Part shown: positions 42,983 through 51,240 of the stretch, piece after piece
Position numbering within the stretch: position 1 is the stretch's first letter
Layout: each line of letters opens with the position of its first letter
Source: Myxococcus sp. RHSTA-1-4
GTDB taxonomy: Bacteria > Myxococcota > Myxococcia > Myxococcales > Myxococcaceae
Length of the DNA stretch: 64,000 nucleotides
Assembly: GCF_020037125.1 (NCBI RefSeq)
Contig: NZ_JAIQDG010000005.1
Location: 62,001-126,000, forward strand
Direction of reading: 5' to 3'
Position numbers and translations under genes: made by a program
Notes under the pieces: generated by a model
Databases searched by the model: none
Told to the model about the DNA's origin: nothing
Seen by the model: the letters and a program-made list of their open reading frames with translations, nothing else

Positions 42983-44785
42983 TCAGCGCGGTGCGCTGGA
43001 ACAGTCCGCCACACCCTTGTAGCGCACGCGTCCCAGCGGCGGCGCGGAGAGGATGCCGCCCCGGGCCCGCCCGTAGGCGATGAGCGCCTCGCGCAGGTCC
43101 ATGCCGCGCGCGGGCGTCAGGTCCACGCGCTCGGGGGGCAGCGCCCGCATGACGGGGCCCACGCCGTCGCCGCCGCGCGCGAGGAAGTCCGGCAGCGCCA
43201 CCCGGTACGTCCTCCCGGGCTCCAGCGCCCTGCCCCCCTCCAGCGTCACGTCCTGGAGGCGCTGGGGCCCCGGGCAGCGCGCCAGCGTCACCTCCAGCCC
43301 GGAGACGGGGAAGACGGCGCCGCGCTCCGAGGCGTTGGCCAGCTCCAGCAGGAGCCGCAGCTCCACGCCGGTGAGCTGGAGCACGGCCACGGTGTTGTCG
43401 AAGGGCAGCACCTCGTAGACGTGGCCGAAGGAGAGCGGGCCCGCCGGCAGGTCCGCGCGCACGCCGCCGGGGTTCATCACCGCCACGTCCGCGCCGGCCA
43501 CCTCACGCATCGCGTCCGCGATGAGGTTGCCCAGCGCGCCCTCCTCCGCGTAGCCGCGCGCCAGGGGCGTGGCCGCGGAGACGCCCACCGGGCGGCGCTG
43601 CGCCTCCTCCGCCAGCGCCAGCGCCGGGGCCAGCAGCCCCGCCACCTCCGCGTCCGGCACCACCGGCGCGCCGAGGAACGTGGCCGGCACCAGCCGCACC
43701 CCGGACCTGTCGCGAAGGCGGCGCCCCTCACACGTGCCGCTGTCCGCATCCACGCGGGCACAGAGGGGGATGGCGGCCTGGATGCGGGTGCGCCCGGGCA
43801 GCACGCGGCGGCTCTCCGGGTCCACGTACAGCTCCACCACGCCCAGCGAGCGCGACTGGCCCGTCGTCTCGATGACGGGCACGTCGCCGAAGAAGTGGCC
43901 CATGGACTGGTGCGTGTGCCCGGCCACCACCGCGTCCAGCGTGCCCGGCGGCAGCGCGTCCAGCATGGCGAGGATTTCCGCGTCGCCCCGCTCGCAGCTC
44001 GACGTGTCGCGCGGGTTCTTCAGGTCCGGGCACTTGCCGCCCGCGTGCGCCACGGCCACCACCACCTCCGCCCCGCGCGAGCGCAGGGAGCGGGCCGCCT
44101 CCAGCGCGGCGGGCGCCAGCGGCAGGAAGCGCAGCGAGGCCACGTTGGCGGGGTTGGTGACGTCCGGCGTGTCCTCCGTGGTGAGCCCCACCAGCCCCAC
44201 CTTCACGCCCTTCACGGTGACCAGGTGCGTGCCGTCGTTGCCCAGCCATGCCGGGCGCCTGCCGGTGGCGGCCTCGAGGATGTTCGCGGACAGGAGCGGG
44301 AAGCGCGCCTGGCGGACGCGGGCCTTGAGGGCGCCCAGCGGGTCCTCGCCGGGTTTGCTGGCCATGGCGCCCGGCCCCACCGGGCCGTAGTCGAACTCGT
44401 GGTTGCCGATGGCCGCCGCGGTGAAACGCAGGCGGTTGTACACGTCGATGACGACGGCCCCCTCCGTGAGGTTGGAGGGCAGCGTCCCCTGGAAGAGGTC
44501 CCCGGCGTCCACGAGCACCACCCCGTCCGGGTTGTCCGCGCGCAGCCGGGCCACGTAGGCCGCCAGGGTGGCCGCGCCGCCCTCCTCCACCACCTGCCCG
44601 TCCTTCAGACGCGTGCGGTGGGGCTCCACCTGGCCATGGAAGTCGTTCAGGCCCACCAGGGTGAGGCGCACGGGCTCCGCCGGAGCGGAGCGGGCGGCCG
44701 CGGGAGGGACGGAGGGAGCGGTGCCGGCACAGGCGGTGGCGAGGGCCGCCAGCGCGAGGAGGACGAGGCGAGAGGAACGCAGCAT
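42983..44785 (-). CDS. 5'-nucleotidase/UshA-type metallophosphatase lipoprotein
   Basis: The ATG at 44785 starts a lipoprotein signal (MLRSSRLVLLALAALATAC, Cys19). The metallophosphatase domain has LNDFHGQV, VDAGDLFQGT, IGNHEFDYG, VAHAGG and VAGHTHQS, the full metal-ligand set. The C-terminal 5'-nucleotidase domain has NLIADAMREVAGADVAVMN, GGVRADL and LPFDNTVAVLQLTG. About 600 residues is standard. It should hydrolyse nucleotides at the outer surface or periplasm to nucleoside plus phosphate. It follows the phytase gene by 45 bp on the same strand, suggesting a joint phosphate-scavenging operon. Confidence 0.93.
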   Translation of the reverse strand: MLRSSRLVLLALAALATACAGTAPSVPPAAARSAPAEPVRLTLVGLNDFHGQVEPHRTRLKDGQVVEEGGAATLAAYVARLRADNPDGVVLVDAGDLFQGTLPSNLTEGAVVIDVYNRLRFTAAAIGNHEFDYGPVGPGAMASKPGEDPLGALKARVRQARFPLLSANILEAATGRRPAWLGNDGTHLVTVKGVKVGLVGLTTEDTPDVTNPANVASLRFLPLAPAALEAARSLRSRGAEVVVAVAHAGGKCPDLKNPRDTSSCERGDAEILAMLDALPPGTLDAVVAGHTHQSMGHFFGDVPVIETTGQSRSLGVVELYVDPESRRVLPGRTRIQAAIPLCARVDADSGTCEGRRLRDRSGVRLVPATFLGAPVVPDAEVAGLLAPALALAEEAQRRPVGVSAATPLARGYAEEGALGNLIADAMREVAGADVAVMNPGGVRADLPAGPLSFGHVYEVLPFDNTVAVLQLTGVELRLLLELANASERGAVFPVSGLEVTLARCPGPQRLQDVTLEGGRALEPGRTYRVALPDFLARGGDGVGPVMRALPPERVDLTPARGMDLREALIAYGRARGGILSAPPLGRVRYKGVADCSSAPR

Positions 44786-44830
44786 GAGGGCGCGCACTTC
44801 AGCGCGGGGCGCGCGCCCTGGCAACGCGCA

Positions 44831-46084
44831 TCAGCTCCGCCGGCGCCGGCCCGCGAGCGCCAGGGCGAGCAGCGCGAGCACCGCGGAGGCGGGCACGGAG
44901 GCCGTGGCGCACGAGCACCCCCCGCCCTCGTCGCCACCATTGCCGGAAATGGGCGGGTTGGGGGGCGGGCGAACGGGGGGCCCGGAATCTGCTCCCGCAT
45001 CCGCCCCGCCGTCCGCGCCACCGTCCGTCACCTGCGACGTCTCGATGCGCAGCGCCGGGTCGAAGGCCCGGGCCACCGCTCCCCAGGAAGCGAGCTTGAG
45101 GTTCTCCGGGCTCGGGCTGTTGGTGCCGTCATGCCCGGCGAAGAGGCCCTCCGGGAAGTCCGGGCCCACCGGCCGCGGCGACACCGCCAGGGCGGCCGGG
45201 GCCTCCACGCTGTCGATGCCGCCGTCCTGCACCATGCGGAACGTGCCGATGAAGGCCTGGGAGCGGCGCTCGAAGACGGCGAACGCATCCGCGCCCGTGT
45301 CGGCCACGAGGAGGTACCCCTCGCCGTTGCTCGCGGGGTACAGGGCCACCCGGCCCACCGTCAGGGAGAGCTGCCCGCCGCCGAGCGCCGACACCTGCGT
45401 CCGGTCCGTGCCACCGTCGGGAACGGCGGAGTAGCGCCACAGGCCCTGCCCCGCCTCCGTGACGAACAGCAGGCCGGTCTCCTCGTCCGCCGCGATGCCC
45501 TCGATGGCGCCTCCCGTCGTGCGGAGGACGCGCACGGGGGTGGCCGTCACCCCACCGTCCGCCCCGGTCAGCTCGAACTGCTCCAGGCGCCCGTTCTGGC
45601 TGCCCGCGAAGGCGTAGAAGCTGCCCGAGGAGGCACGGTAGAGCGCCACGGCGGTGAAGGGACCGGCGGCGAAGGCGCCCGGAGCCCCGATGCGCAGCAC
45701 GCGGTCCGCGCCCCCCGGGTCCACCCGGTAGGCCGTCAGCCCATTGAAGTTGCTGTTGGCCGTCACCACCAGCGTCCGGTTTCCGCCTCCCAGCGGGAAG
45801 TCGTCGCGCGCGCTCACGCTGACGGTGGGCCCGTCCGCCAGCTCCGCGTCCACCTGCTGCCCATCCACCCCGAAGGTGATGAGGCCGGCACTGCCCTGGG
45901 CGGTGAGCAGCAGGCTGGCGCCAGCGTCCGCGGGGTTCACCCACAGCGCGACGTCCTCGACCGCCCCACCCGAGGCGCTGGCCTGCGGTGTGGTCTCCCG
46001 CAGGGGCGCCACCGTGGCGGGTTGCGCTGACGCCGCCGCTCCGGAAAGCAGCGCCACCAGGGCGAGGAGGGTGGGGTTGCGCAT
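44831..46084 (-). CDS. Beta-propeller phytase with MYXO-CTERM sorting signal
   Basis: The ATG at 46084 follows AAGGAG, and MRNPTLLALVALLSGAAASA is a signal peptide. The body has beta-propeller phytase signatures: EDVALWVNPADAGASLLLTA near the N-terminus and IEGIAADEETGLLFVTEAGQ with GLWRYSAVP. These contribute the acidic calcium and phosphate-binding residues. The C-terminus (GGGCSCATASVPASAVLALL, then ALALAGRRRRS) is a MYXO-CTERM tail: Cys, hydrophobic segment, basic end. In myxobacteria this leads to surface anchoring. The enzyme releases phosphate from phytate and is the first gene of the pair with 5'-nucleotidase. Confidence 0.9.
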   Translation of the reverse strand: MRNPTLLALVALLSGAAASAQPATVAPLRETTPQASASGGAVEDVALWVNPADAGASLLLTAQGSAGLITFGVDGQQVDAELADGPTVSVSARDDFPLGGGNRTLVVTANSNFNGLTAYRVDPGGADRVLRIGAPGAFAAGPFTAVALYRASSGSFYAFAGSQNGRLEQFELTGADGGVTATPVRVLRTTGGAIEGIAADEETGLLFVTEAGQGLWRYSAVPDGGTDRTQVSALGGGQLSLTVGRVALYPASNGEGYLLVADTGADAFAVFERRSQAFIGTFRMVQDGGIDSVEAPAALAVSPRPVGPDFPEGLFAGHDGTNSPSPENLKLASWGAVARAFDPALRIETSQVTDGGADGGADAGADSGPPVRPPPNPPISGNGGDEGGGCSCATASVPASAVLALLALALAGRRRRS

Positions 46085-46218
46085 GACCGGCTCCTTGGGC
46101 TTCATGGGAGCGCCTACCTTGTCACGGGAAGTATGTCTTTCAAGTCCGAAGACGCGGGGAAGGGTTGGCGGCGGGTGATGCCGTCAGGTAGAACCCGCGC
46201 GTTCTCCAGCCAACATAG

Positions 46219-47202
<984 letters not shown>

Positions 47203-48132
47203 ATGCGCATCCTCGTCACGGGAGCGGACGGCTTCGTTGGCCGGCACCTGTGCGCCTTGCTGCGCGCCGCGGGTGACGAGGTGATCGAGGCGCACGGGCC
47301 GCGCGGAGAGGGCATCAGCAGCAGCGCGCTGCACTTCGACGTGGCCAACGAGGCCGCGATGAAGGCCGCCGTGGCCGAGGCGAAGCCCGAGGGTGTCATC
47401 CACCTGGCGGGCTTCAGCTCGGTGGCCAAGAGCCACCACAACCCCTCTCGTGTGTTCGCGGTGAACACGATGGGGGTGGTGCACCTGCTGACGGCGCTGC
47501 GCGACACCGCGCCGAAGACGCGGGTGGTGCTGGTGGGCTCGGGCGAGGTGTACGGCCCGGTGCCCGAGGGCACGCGCGCCACCGAGTCCATGCCGCCGGT
47601 GCCGCTGAGCCCCTACGCGGCCTCCAAGTCCGCGGCGGAGCTGGCGGGCGTGCAGTTCCACCGCAGCTACGGGCTGGAGGTGGTGATGGCCCGGCCCTTC
47701 AACCACCTGGGCGCGGGGCAGGACCCCACCTTCGTGGTGCCCTCCTTCGCCTCGCAGATTCGCGCGATTGGCCTGGGCACGGTGGACCCGGTGCTGCGCA
47801 CGGGCAACCTGGAGGCGGTGCGCGACTTCTGCCACGTCCGCGACGTGGTGGAGGCGTACCGGCTGCTGCTCCTCAAGGGCGAGCCGGGGCAGGCGTACAA
47901 CATCTGCAGCGGCGAGGGACGCACCATCCGCAGCCTGCTGGACGAGATGCTGACGCTGGCCGGCGTGGAGGCGCGCATCGAGCTGGACCCGGCGCGGCTG
48001 CGGCCCTCGGACATCCCGAGCCTCGTCGGCGCGCCGGACAGGCTGCGCGCGCTGGGCTGGGAGCCGAAGCTGTCGGTGACGGACGCGCTGCGCGACGTGC
48101 TCGGCCCCAAGGTGCCGGCGCGCCAGGGCTGA
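47203..48132 (+). CDS. rmd: GDP-6-deoxy-D-lyxo-4-hexulose reductase (GDP-D-rhamnose synthesis)
   Basis: The 309-residue extended SDR has TGADGFVGRHL at the N-terminus, the active site VGSGEVYG and YAASK, and RPFNHLGAGQD typical of RMD-type enzymes. Its ATG begins the base after the gmd stop, so the two are co-expressed. It reduces the Gmd product to GDP-D-rhamnose for surface polysaccharide. GDP-6-deoxy-D-talose synthesis by a related reductase is the main alternative. Confidence 0.9.
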   Translation: MRILVTGADGFVGRHLCALLRAAGDEVIEAHGPRGEGISSSALHFDVANEAAMKAAVAEAKPEGVIHLAGFSSVAKSHHNPSRVFAVNTMGVVHLLTALRDTAPKTRVVLVGSGEVYGPVPEGTRATESMPPVPLSPYAASKSAAELAGVQFHRSYGLEVVMARPFNHLGAGQDPTFVVPSFASQIRAIGLGTVDPVLRTGNLEAVRDFCHVRDVVEAYRLLLLKGEPGQAYNICSGEGRTIRSLLDEMLTLAGVEARIELDPARLRPSDIPSLVGAPDRLRALGWEPKLSVTDALRDVLGPKVPARQG

Positions 48133-48165
48133 GACTCCCGGGGACGCACGAAGGCGCCTGCACGC

Positions 48166-48200
48166 GCGTGGCTCGGGCCCTCATGGGGCGCGAGCCACGC
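48166..48200. terminator. Bidirectional hairpin between convergent genes
   Basis: GCGTGGCTCG (48166-48175) and CGAGCCACGC (48191-48200) form a perfect 10-bp stem with a 15-base loop, 34 bp after the rmd stop. Confidence 0.75.
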
Positions 48201-48229
48201 CGGCAGGTCCGGAAGCCCGCCGCGCCGGC

Positions 48230-48955
48230 TCAGCCCGCCAGCGCCTGCCAGGCCTCCAGCCGGCGGTCCAGCGCGGTGAGCGTCCACAGGTCCGCCGGGT
48301 TGTCCGGGCGCACGGCGGCCAGGTCGCGCTGGAGCGGCCCCCGCGCCTGGAGCACGCCCCACTCGGACAGCACGCGCAGCGCCATCAACGACGGCTTGCG
48401 TGCCACCAGCGCGAGCAGCGCGTCCACCACGCGGGGACTGCGCTCCGCGGCCAGCCGCTGCACGGCCTCGTGGCGCTCCTCGTTGGTGGAGTCCGGGTCG
48501 TCCAGCGTGCCCGCGAGCGCGTGGAAGCGCGCGTCCTCCAGCAGCGGCCGGGGGCCGGACACGTCCCAGTGCTCCACGGTGACGCTCGTCCGGCCGAAGG
48601 AGACGCACTCGCGCCGCACGCCGTCATCACCGAAGAGGTCCAGGATGCGCTCCTGGGAGGGCGTGCCCCCTTCGAGCACCCTCCCCGCCCGCCCGGAGAG
48701 CTCCGGCGAGGCGCCGAGCAGGTGGACGCGCAGCACCGTCGCCTCCGTCCCCGCGGACTGCTCGGACGGGACGCGGCCCCACTTGAGGAACACCTCGGCC
48801 AGGCCGCGCTCGTGGACGTACCAGCGGTACTCCAGCCACACGGCGCTCGGGCGGAGCACGAAGCGCGAGTCGTCGGGCTCGATGAGCCGGGGCGCCCCCT
48901 CCGCCATGCCGGCGAAGCAGCGTTCCAGCAGGACCTGGGCGTCGGAGAGCTTCAT
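48230..48955 (-). CDS. Uncharacterised 241-residue protein
   Basis: I do not recognise the family. The product has no signal peptide or membrane segment. The N-terminal half is mixed alpha/beta with conserved-looking aromatic residues (AVWLEYRWYVHERGLAEVFL; TSVTVEHWDV). The C-terminal half is helical, resembling HEAT-like repeats (ERHEAVQRLAAERSPRVVDA, then LLALVARKPSLMALRVLSEW). It lies convergent to rmd and divergent from the NADAR gene 92 bp away. Codon use is like its neighbours, so it is probably a resident gene. Confidence 0.65.
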   Translation of the reverse strand: MKLSDAQVLLERCFAGMAEGAPRLIEPDDSRFVLRPSAVWLEYRWYVHERGLAEVFLKWGRVPSEQSAGTEATVLRVHLLGASPELSGRAGRVLEGGTPSQERILDLFGDDGVRRECVSFGRTSVTVEHWDVSGPRPLLEDARFHALAGTLDDPDSTNEERHEAVQRLAAERSPRVVDALLALVARKPSLMALRVLSEWGVLQARGPLQRDLAAVRPDNPADLWTLTALDRRLEAWQALAG

Positions 48956-49047
48956 GGGGAGCCAGTGTGCATTGTAATCCCCCCCACGTCAGGCTCGCGC
49001 GAGTCACACGTTAGTGTAACCTCCACACCAAGCAGGAGGCATGGCAC

Positions 49048-49572
49048 ATGGACGGAGCGGAGCAGCGCAGGTTCACGTTCTTCTGGCGTGAGGAGTCCCC
49101 GTTCTCGCAGTGGCACCGCTCGGAGTTCGTGGTGGACGGGGTCCGCTACGTCTGCGCGGAGCAGTACATGATGGCGGGCAAGGCGCGCCTCTTCGGGGAC
49201 GCGGAGGTGCTGGCGAGCATCCTGAAGTCCGCGTCCCCCAAGACGCACAAGGCGCTGGGGCGCAAGGTGCGCGACTTCGACGCCGCCGTCTGGGAGCGCG
49301 AGCGGGAGCGCATCGTCTACGAGGGCAACCGCGCGAAGTTCACCCAGAGCGCGGAGCTCTTGAAGACCTTGCTGGCCACCGCGGGCACGGAGCTGGTGGA
49401 GGCCAGTCCGCTGGACCGCATCTGGGGCGTGGGCCTGGGCGCGGAGGACCCTCGCATCCAGGACCCGTCGAAGTGGCGGGGGCAGAACCTGCTGGGCAAG
49501 GTCCTCACGAAGCTGCGTGAGGACCTCGTCGCGGAGGGCGTGACGGAGGCCCGTCCGGCCGTCGCGCGTTAG
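49048..49572 (+). CDS. NADAR-family protein (YbiA-like N-glycosidase)
   Basis: The 174-residue product matches NADAR/YbiA throughout: FTFFWREESPFSQWHRSEF, VRYVCAEQYMMAGKARLFGD, LGRKVRDFD, GNRAKFTQ, LVEASPLDRIWGVGL and WRGQNLLGKVLTKLR. The conserved Trp, Glu and Lys positions are present. Family members hydrolyse N-glycosidic bonds of riboflavin intermediates, and some remove ADP-ribose from guanine in DNA. No DarT-like partner gene is nearby, so a metabolic damage-repair role is as likely as an antitoxin role. It is a stand-alone gene. Confidence 0.9.
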   Translation: MDGAEQRRFTFFWREESPFSQWHRSEFVVDGVRYVCAEQYMMAGKARLFGDAEVLASILKSASPKTHKALGRKVRDFDAAVWERERERIVYEGNRAKFTQSAELLKTLLATAGTELVEASPLDRIWGVGLGAEDPRIQDPSKWRGQNLLGKVLTKLREDLVAEGVTEARPAVAR

Positions 49573-49578
49573 CGCGGC

Positions 49579-50091
49579 TCAGAACTCGTAGCGCACGGTG
49601 GGCTGGCCTTGCAGGGCCAGGTCCACCGCGCCGGAGGACTTGCCGTACTTCTCGCGGAAGCGCTGCGCGATGGGCTTCAGGTCGAAGCGGGGCGTGGCCA
49701 TGACGATGGCCTTGCACCGGTCCTCCTGGGCGTCGTGCATCAGCACCAGGTTCGCCACCGGGGTGCCGTCCGTCCCCTCCCGGAGCTCGCCGTCCCACGC
49801 CAGCGAGTACACGTGGTCCTTGCAGCCGCCCCCATGCTTCACGCTCACGTCCATCACGTCCCGGAAGGCGCGGAAGCCCTCGATGGTGAGCGGGTCCCCC
49901 GGCTGGGCGCTCGCGTCCATGACGAGTTGCTGGATGGGCGCCTTGCCCTCCTGGGACGTCGTGTTCTTGGGTGACTCGCCGGGCTGGAACTCCGGCTGCG
50001 TCACCGCGGGTTCCTCGGTCTTCTCCGGCGTGCTCTTGCACCCGACGAGCAGTCCGCACAGCACCACGCCACTCCAGATGAGCTTTCGCAT
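49579..50091 (-). CDS. Hypothetical lipoprotein
   Basis: MRKLIWSGVVLCGLLVGC is a lipoprotein signal (Cys18). The 170-residue product has a polar linker (about 20-55), then a domain with strands and helices (TIEGFRAFRDVMDVSVKHGG; DHVYSLAWDGELRE; KAIVMATPRFDLKPIAQRF) and two cysteines that may form a disulfide. No family is recognised. It is convergent with the NADAR gene, 6 bp apart, and 16 bp downstream of a glycosyltransferase gene on the same strand, so it may be co-transcribed with it. Confidence 0.75.
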   Translation of the reverse strand: MRKLIWSGVVLCGLLVGCKSTPEKTEEPAVTQPEFQPGESPKNTTSQEGKAPIQQLVMDASAQPGDPLTIEGFRAFRDVMDVSVKHGGGCKDHVYSLAWDGELREGTDGTPVANLVLMHDAQEDRCKAIVMATPRFDLKPIAQRFREKYGKSSGAVDLALQGQPTVRYEF

Positions 50092-50107
50092 GAGTCTCCT
50101 CCGTTGA

Positions 50108-51211
50108 TCAACGCCGGAGCGCGGCCTCGTACGCCGCCAGGGTGCGCTCCGCGGTCCGCTTCCAGGTGTACTCCGCCGCGCGGGCCTTCCCGCGCTCCGC
50201 CAGGGCCCGCCGTTCCTCGGGCGAGCGCAGCAGCCGGTCGATGGCGTGCGCCAGCCCGTCCGCGTCGTCCGGCCGCACCGCCAGGGCCGCGTCGCCGCAG
50301 ACCTCCGGGAGCGAGCCCGCGGTGGAGACGATGGTGGGCGTGCCCAGGTGCATCGCCTCCAGCGGCGGCAGGCCGAAGCCCTCGTAGCGCGAGGGGAACA
50401 CGAACACGGCCGCCCGGCGCATCAACTCGTAGAACACGGCGTCGCCCTGGTAGCCGAGCGAGCGGATGTCATGCCCCTCCGAGCGCAGCCGGGAGACGCG
50501 CTGCTCCACGCGGCCCGAGCCGAACCAGCTCTGCCCCACCAGCACCAGCGGCACCGGCCGCCCGCGCGCCCGCAGCCGCTCCATGGCGTCCAGCACCAGG
50601 TCCACGTTCTTCCGCACGTCCAGCGAACCCGCGTAGAGCACGTAGTCCCTCGGCAACGACAGGGCGCGCAGGAAGTCCACGCTGATGGAGTCCAGCACCG
50701 GCGCGTGGACATGGTCCACCCCGTTGTGCGCCACGACGGTGCGCGCCTCCGCCTCGGGGAAGCGGGCCAGCAAATCCTGCCGGGTGCGCTCGCTCACGCA
50801 CACCACCTGGCCGGCCAGCATCAGGCTGCGCGCCAGCCACAGGCGGAACTGCCAGCGGAACGCGCGGGACACCGTGTCCGGCATCAGCAGCGGAATCAGG
50901 TCGTGCACCGTGAGCACGTAGGCCGTGCCGGGCACGCGGGTAAGGGGCAGATTGAAGTTCCCATGCGCGTGGTACAGCGGCGCGCCCAGCCGCTGGAGCA
51001 CCCCGGGGAGCTGGCCGAGCGTCCACGCGGTGCGGCCGGAGTCACCGCGCGGGTGCTCGCCGGAGCCGTGCGCCCCGAGCCTCACCAGTCGCACACCCAG
51101 TCCCTCCAGGGCCGAGGCCAGGCAACGAGTGTAAAGGCCGATGCCGGTGGTGGGCTCGTCCCAGAGCGTCGCGTCGAAGGCGATGGGGCCAATGGACACG
51201 GAGCGCCTCAT
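50108..51211 (-). CDS. Glycosyltransferase, GT4 family
   Basis: The 367-residue product has a GT-B fold: N-terminal DEPTTGIGLYTRCLASAL, central YVLYAGSLDVRKNVDLVLDA, and the C-terminal donor site FVFPSRYEGFGLPPLEAMHL with the E-x7-E pattern. The first longer frame upstream lacks homology, and the ATG at 51211 is chosen. It shares a 29-bp divergent gap with the double glycosyltransferase gene. It is a cytoplasmic retaining enzyme that probably adds a mannose or rhamnose-type sugar to a polysaccharide chain; exact specificity is unknown. Confidence 0.9.
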   Translation of the reverse strand: MRRSVSIGPIAFDATLWDEPTTGIGLYTRCLASALEGLGVRLVRLGAHGSGEHPRGDSGRTAWTLGQLPGVLQRLGAPLYHAHGNFNLPLTRVPGTAYVLTVHDLIPLLMPDTVSRAFRWQFRLWLARSLMLAGQVVCVSERTRQDLLARFPEAEARTVVAHNGVDHVHAPVLDSISVDFLRALSLPRDYVLYAGSLDVRKNVDLVLDAMERLRARGRPVPLVLVGQSWFGSGRVEQRVSRLRSEGHDIRSLGYQGDAVFYELMRRAAVFVFPSRYEGFGLPPLEAMHLGTPTIVSTAGSLPEVCGDAALAVRPDDADGLAHAIDRLLRSPEERRALAERGKARAAEYTWKRTAERTLAAYEAALRR

Positions 51212-51240
51212 AGCACGCTCGTGTGATAGGCAGGGCGCGC

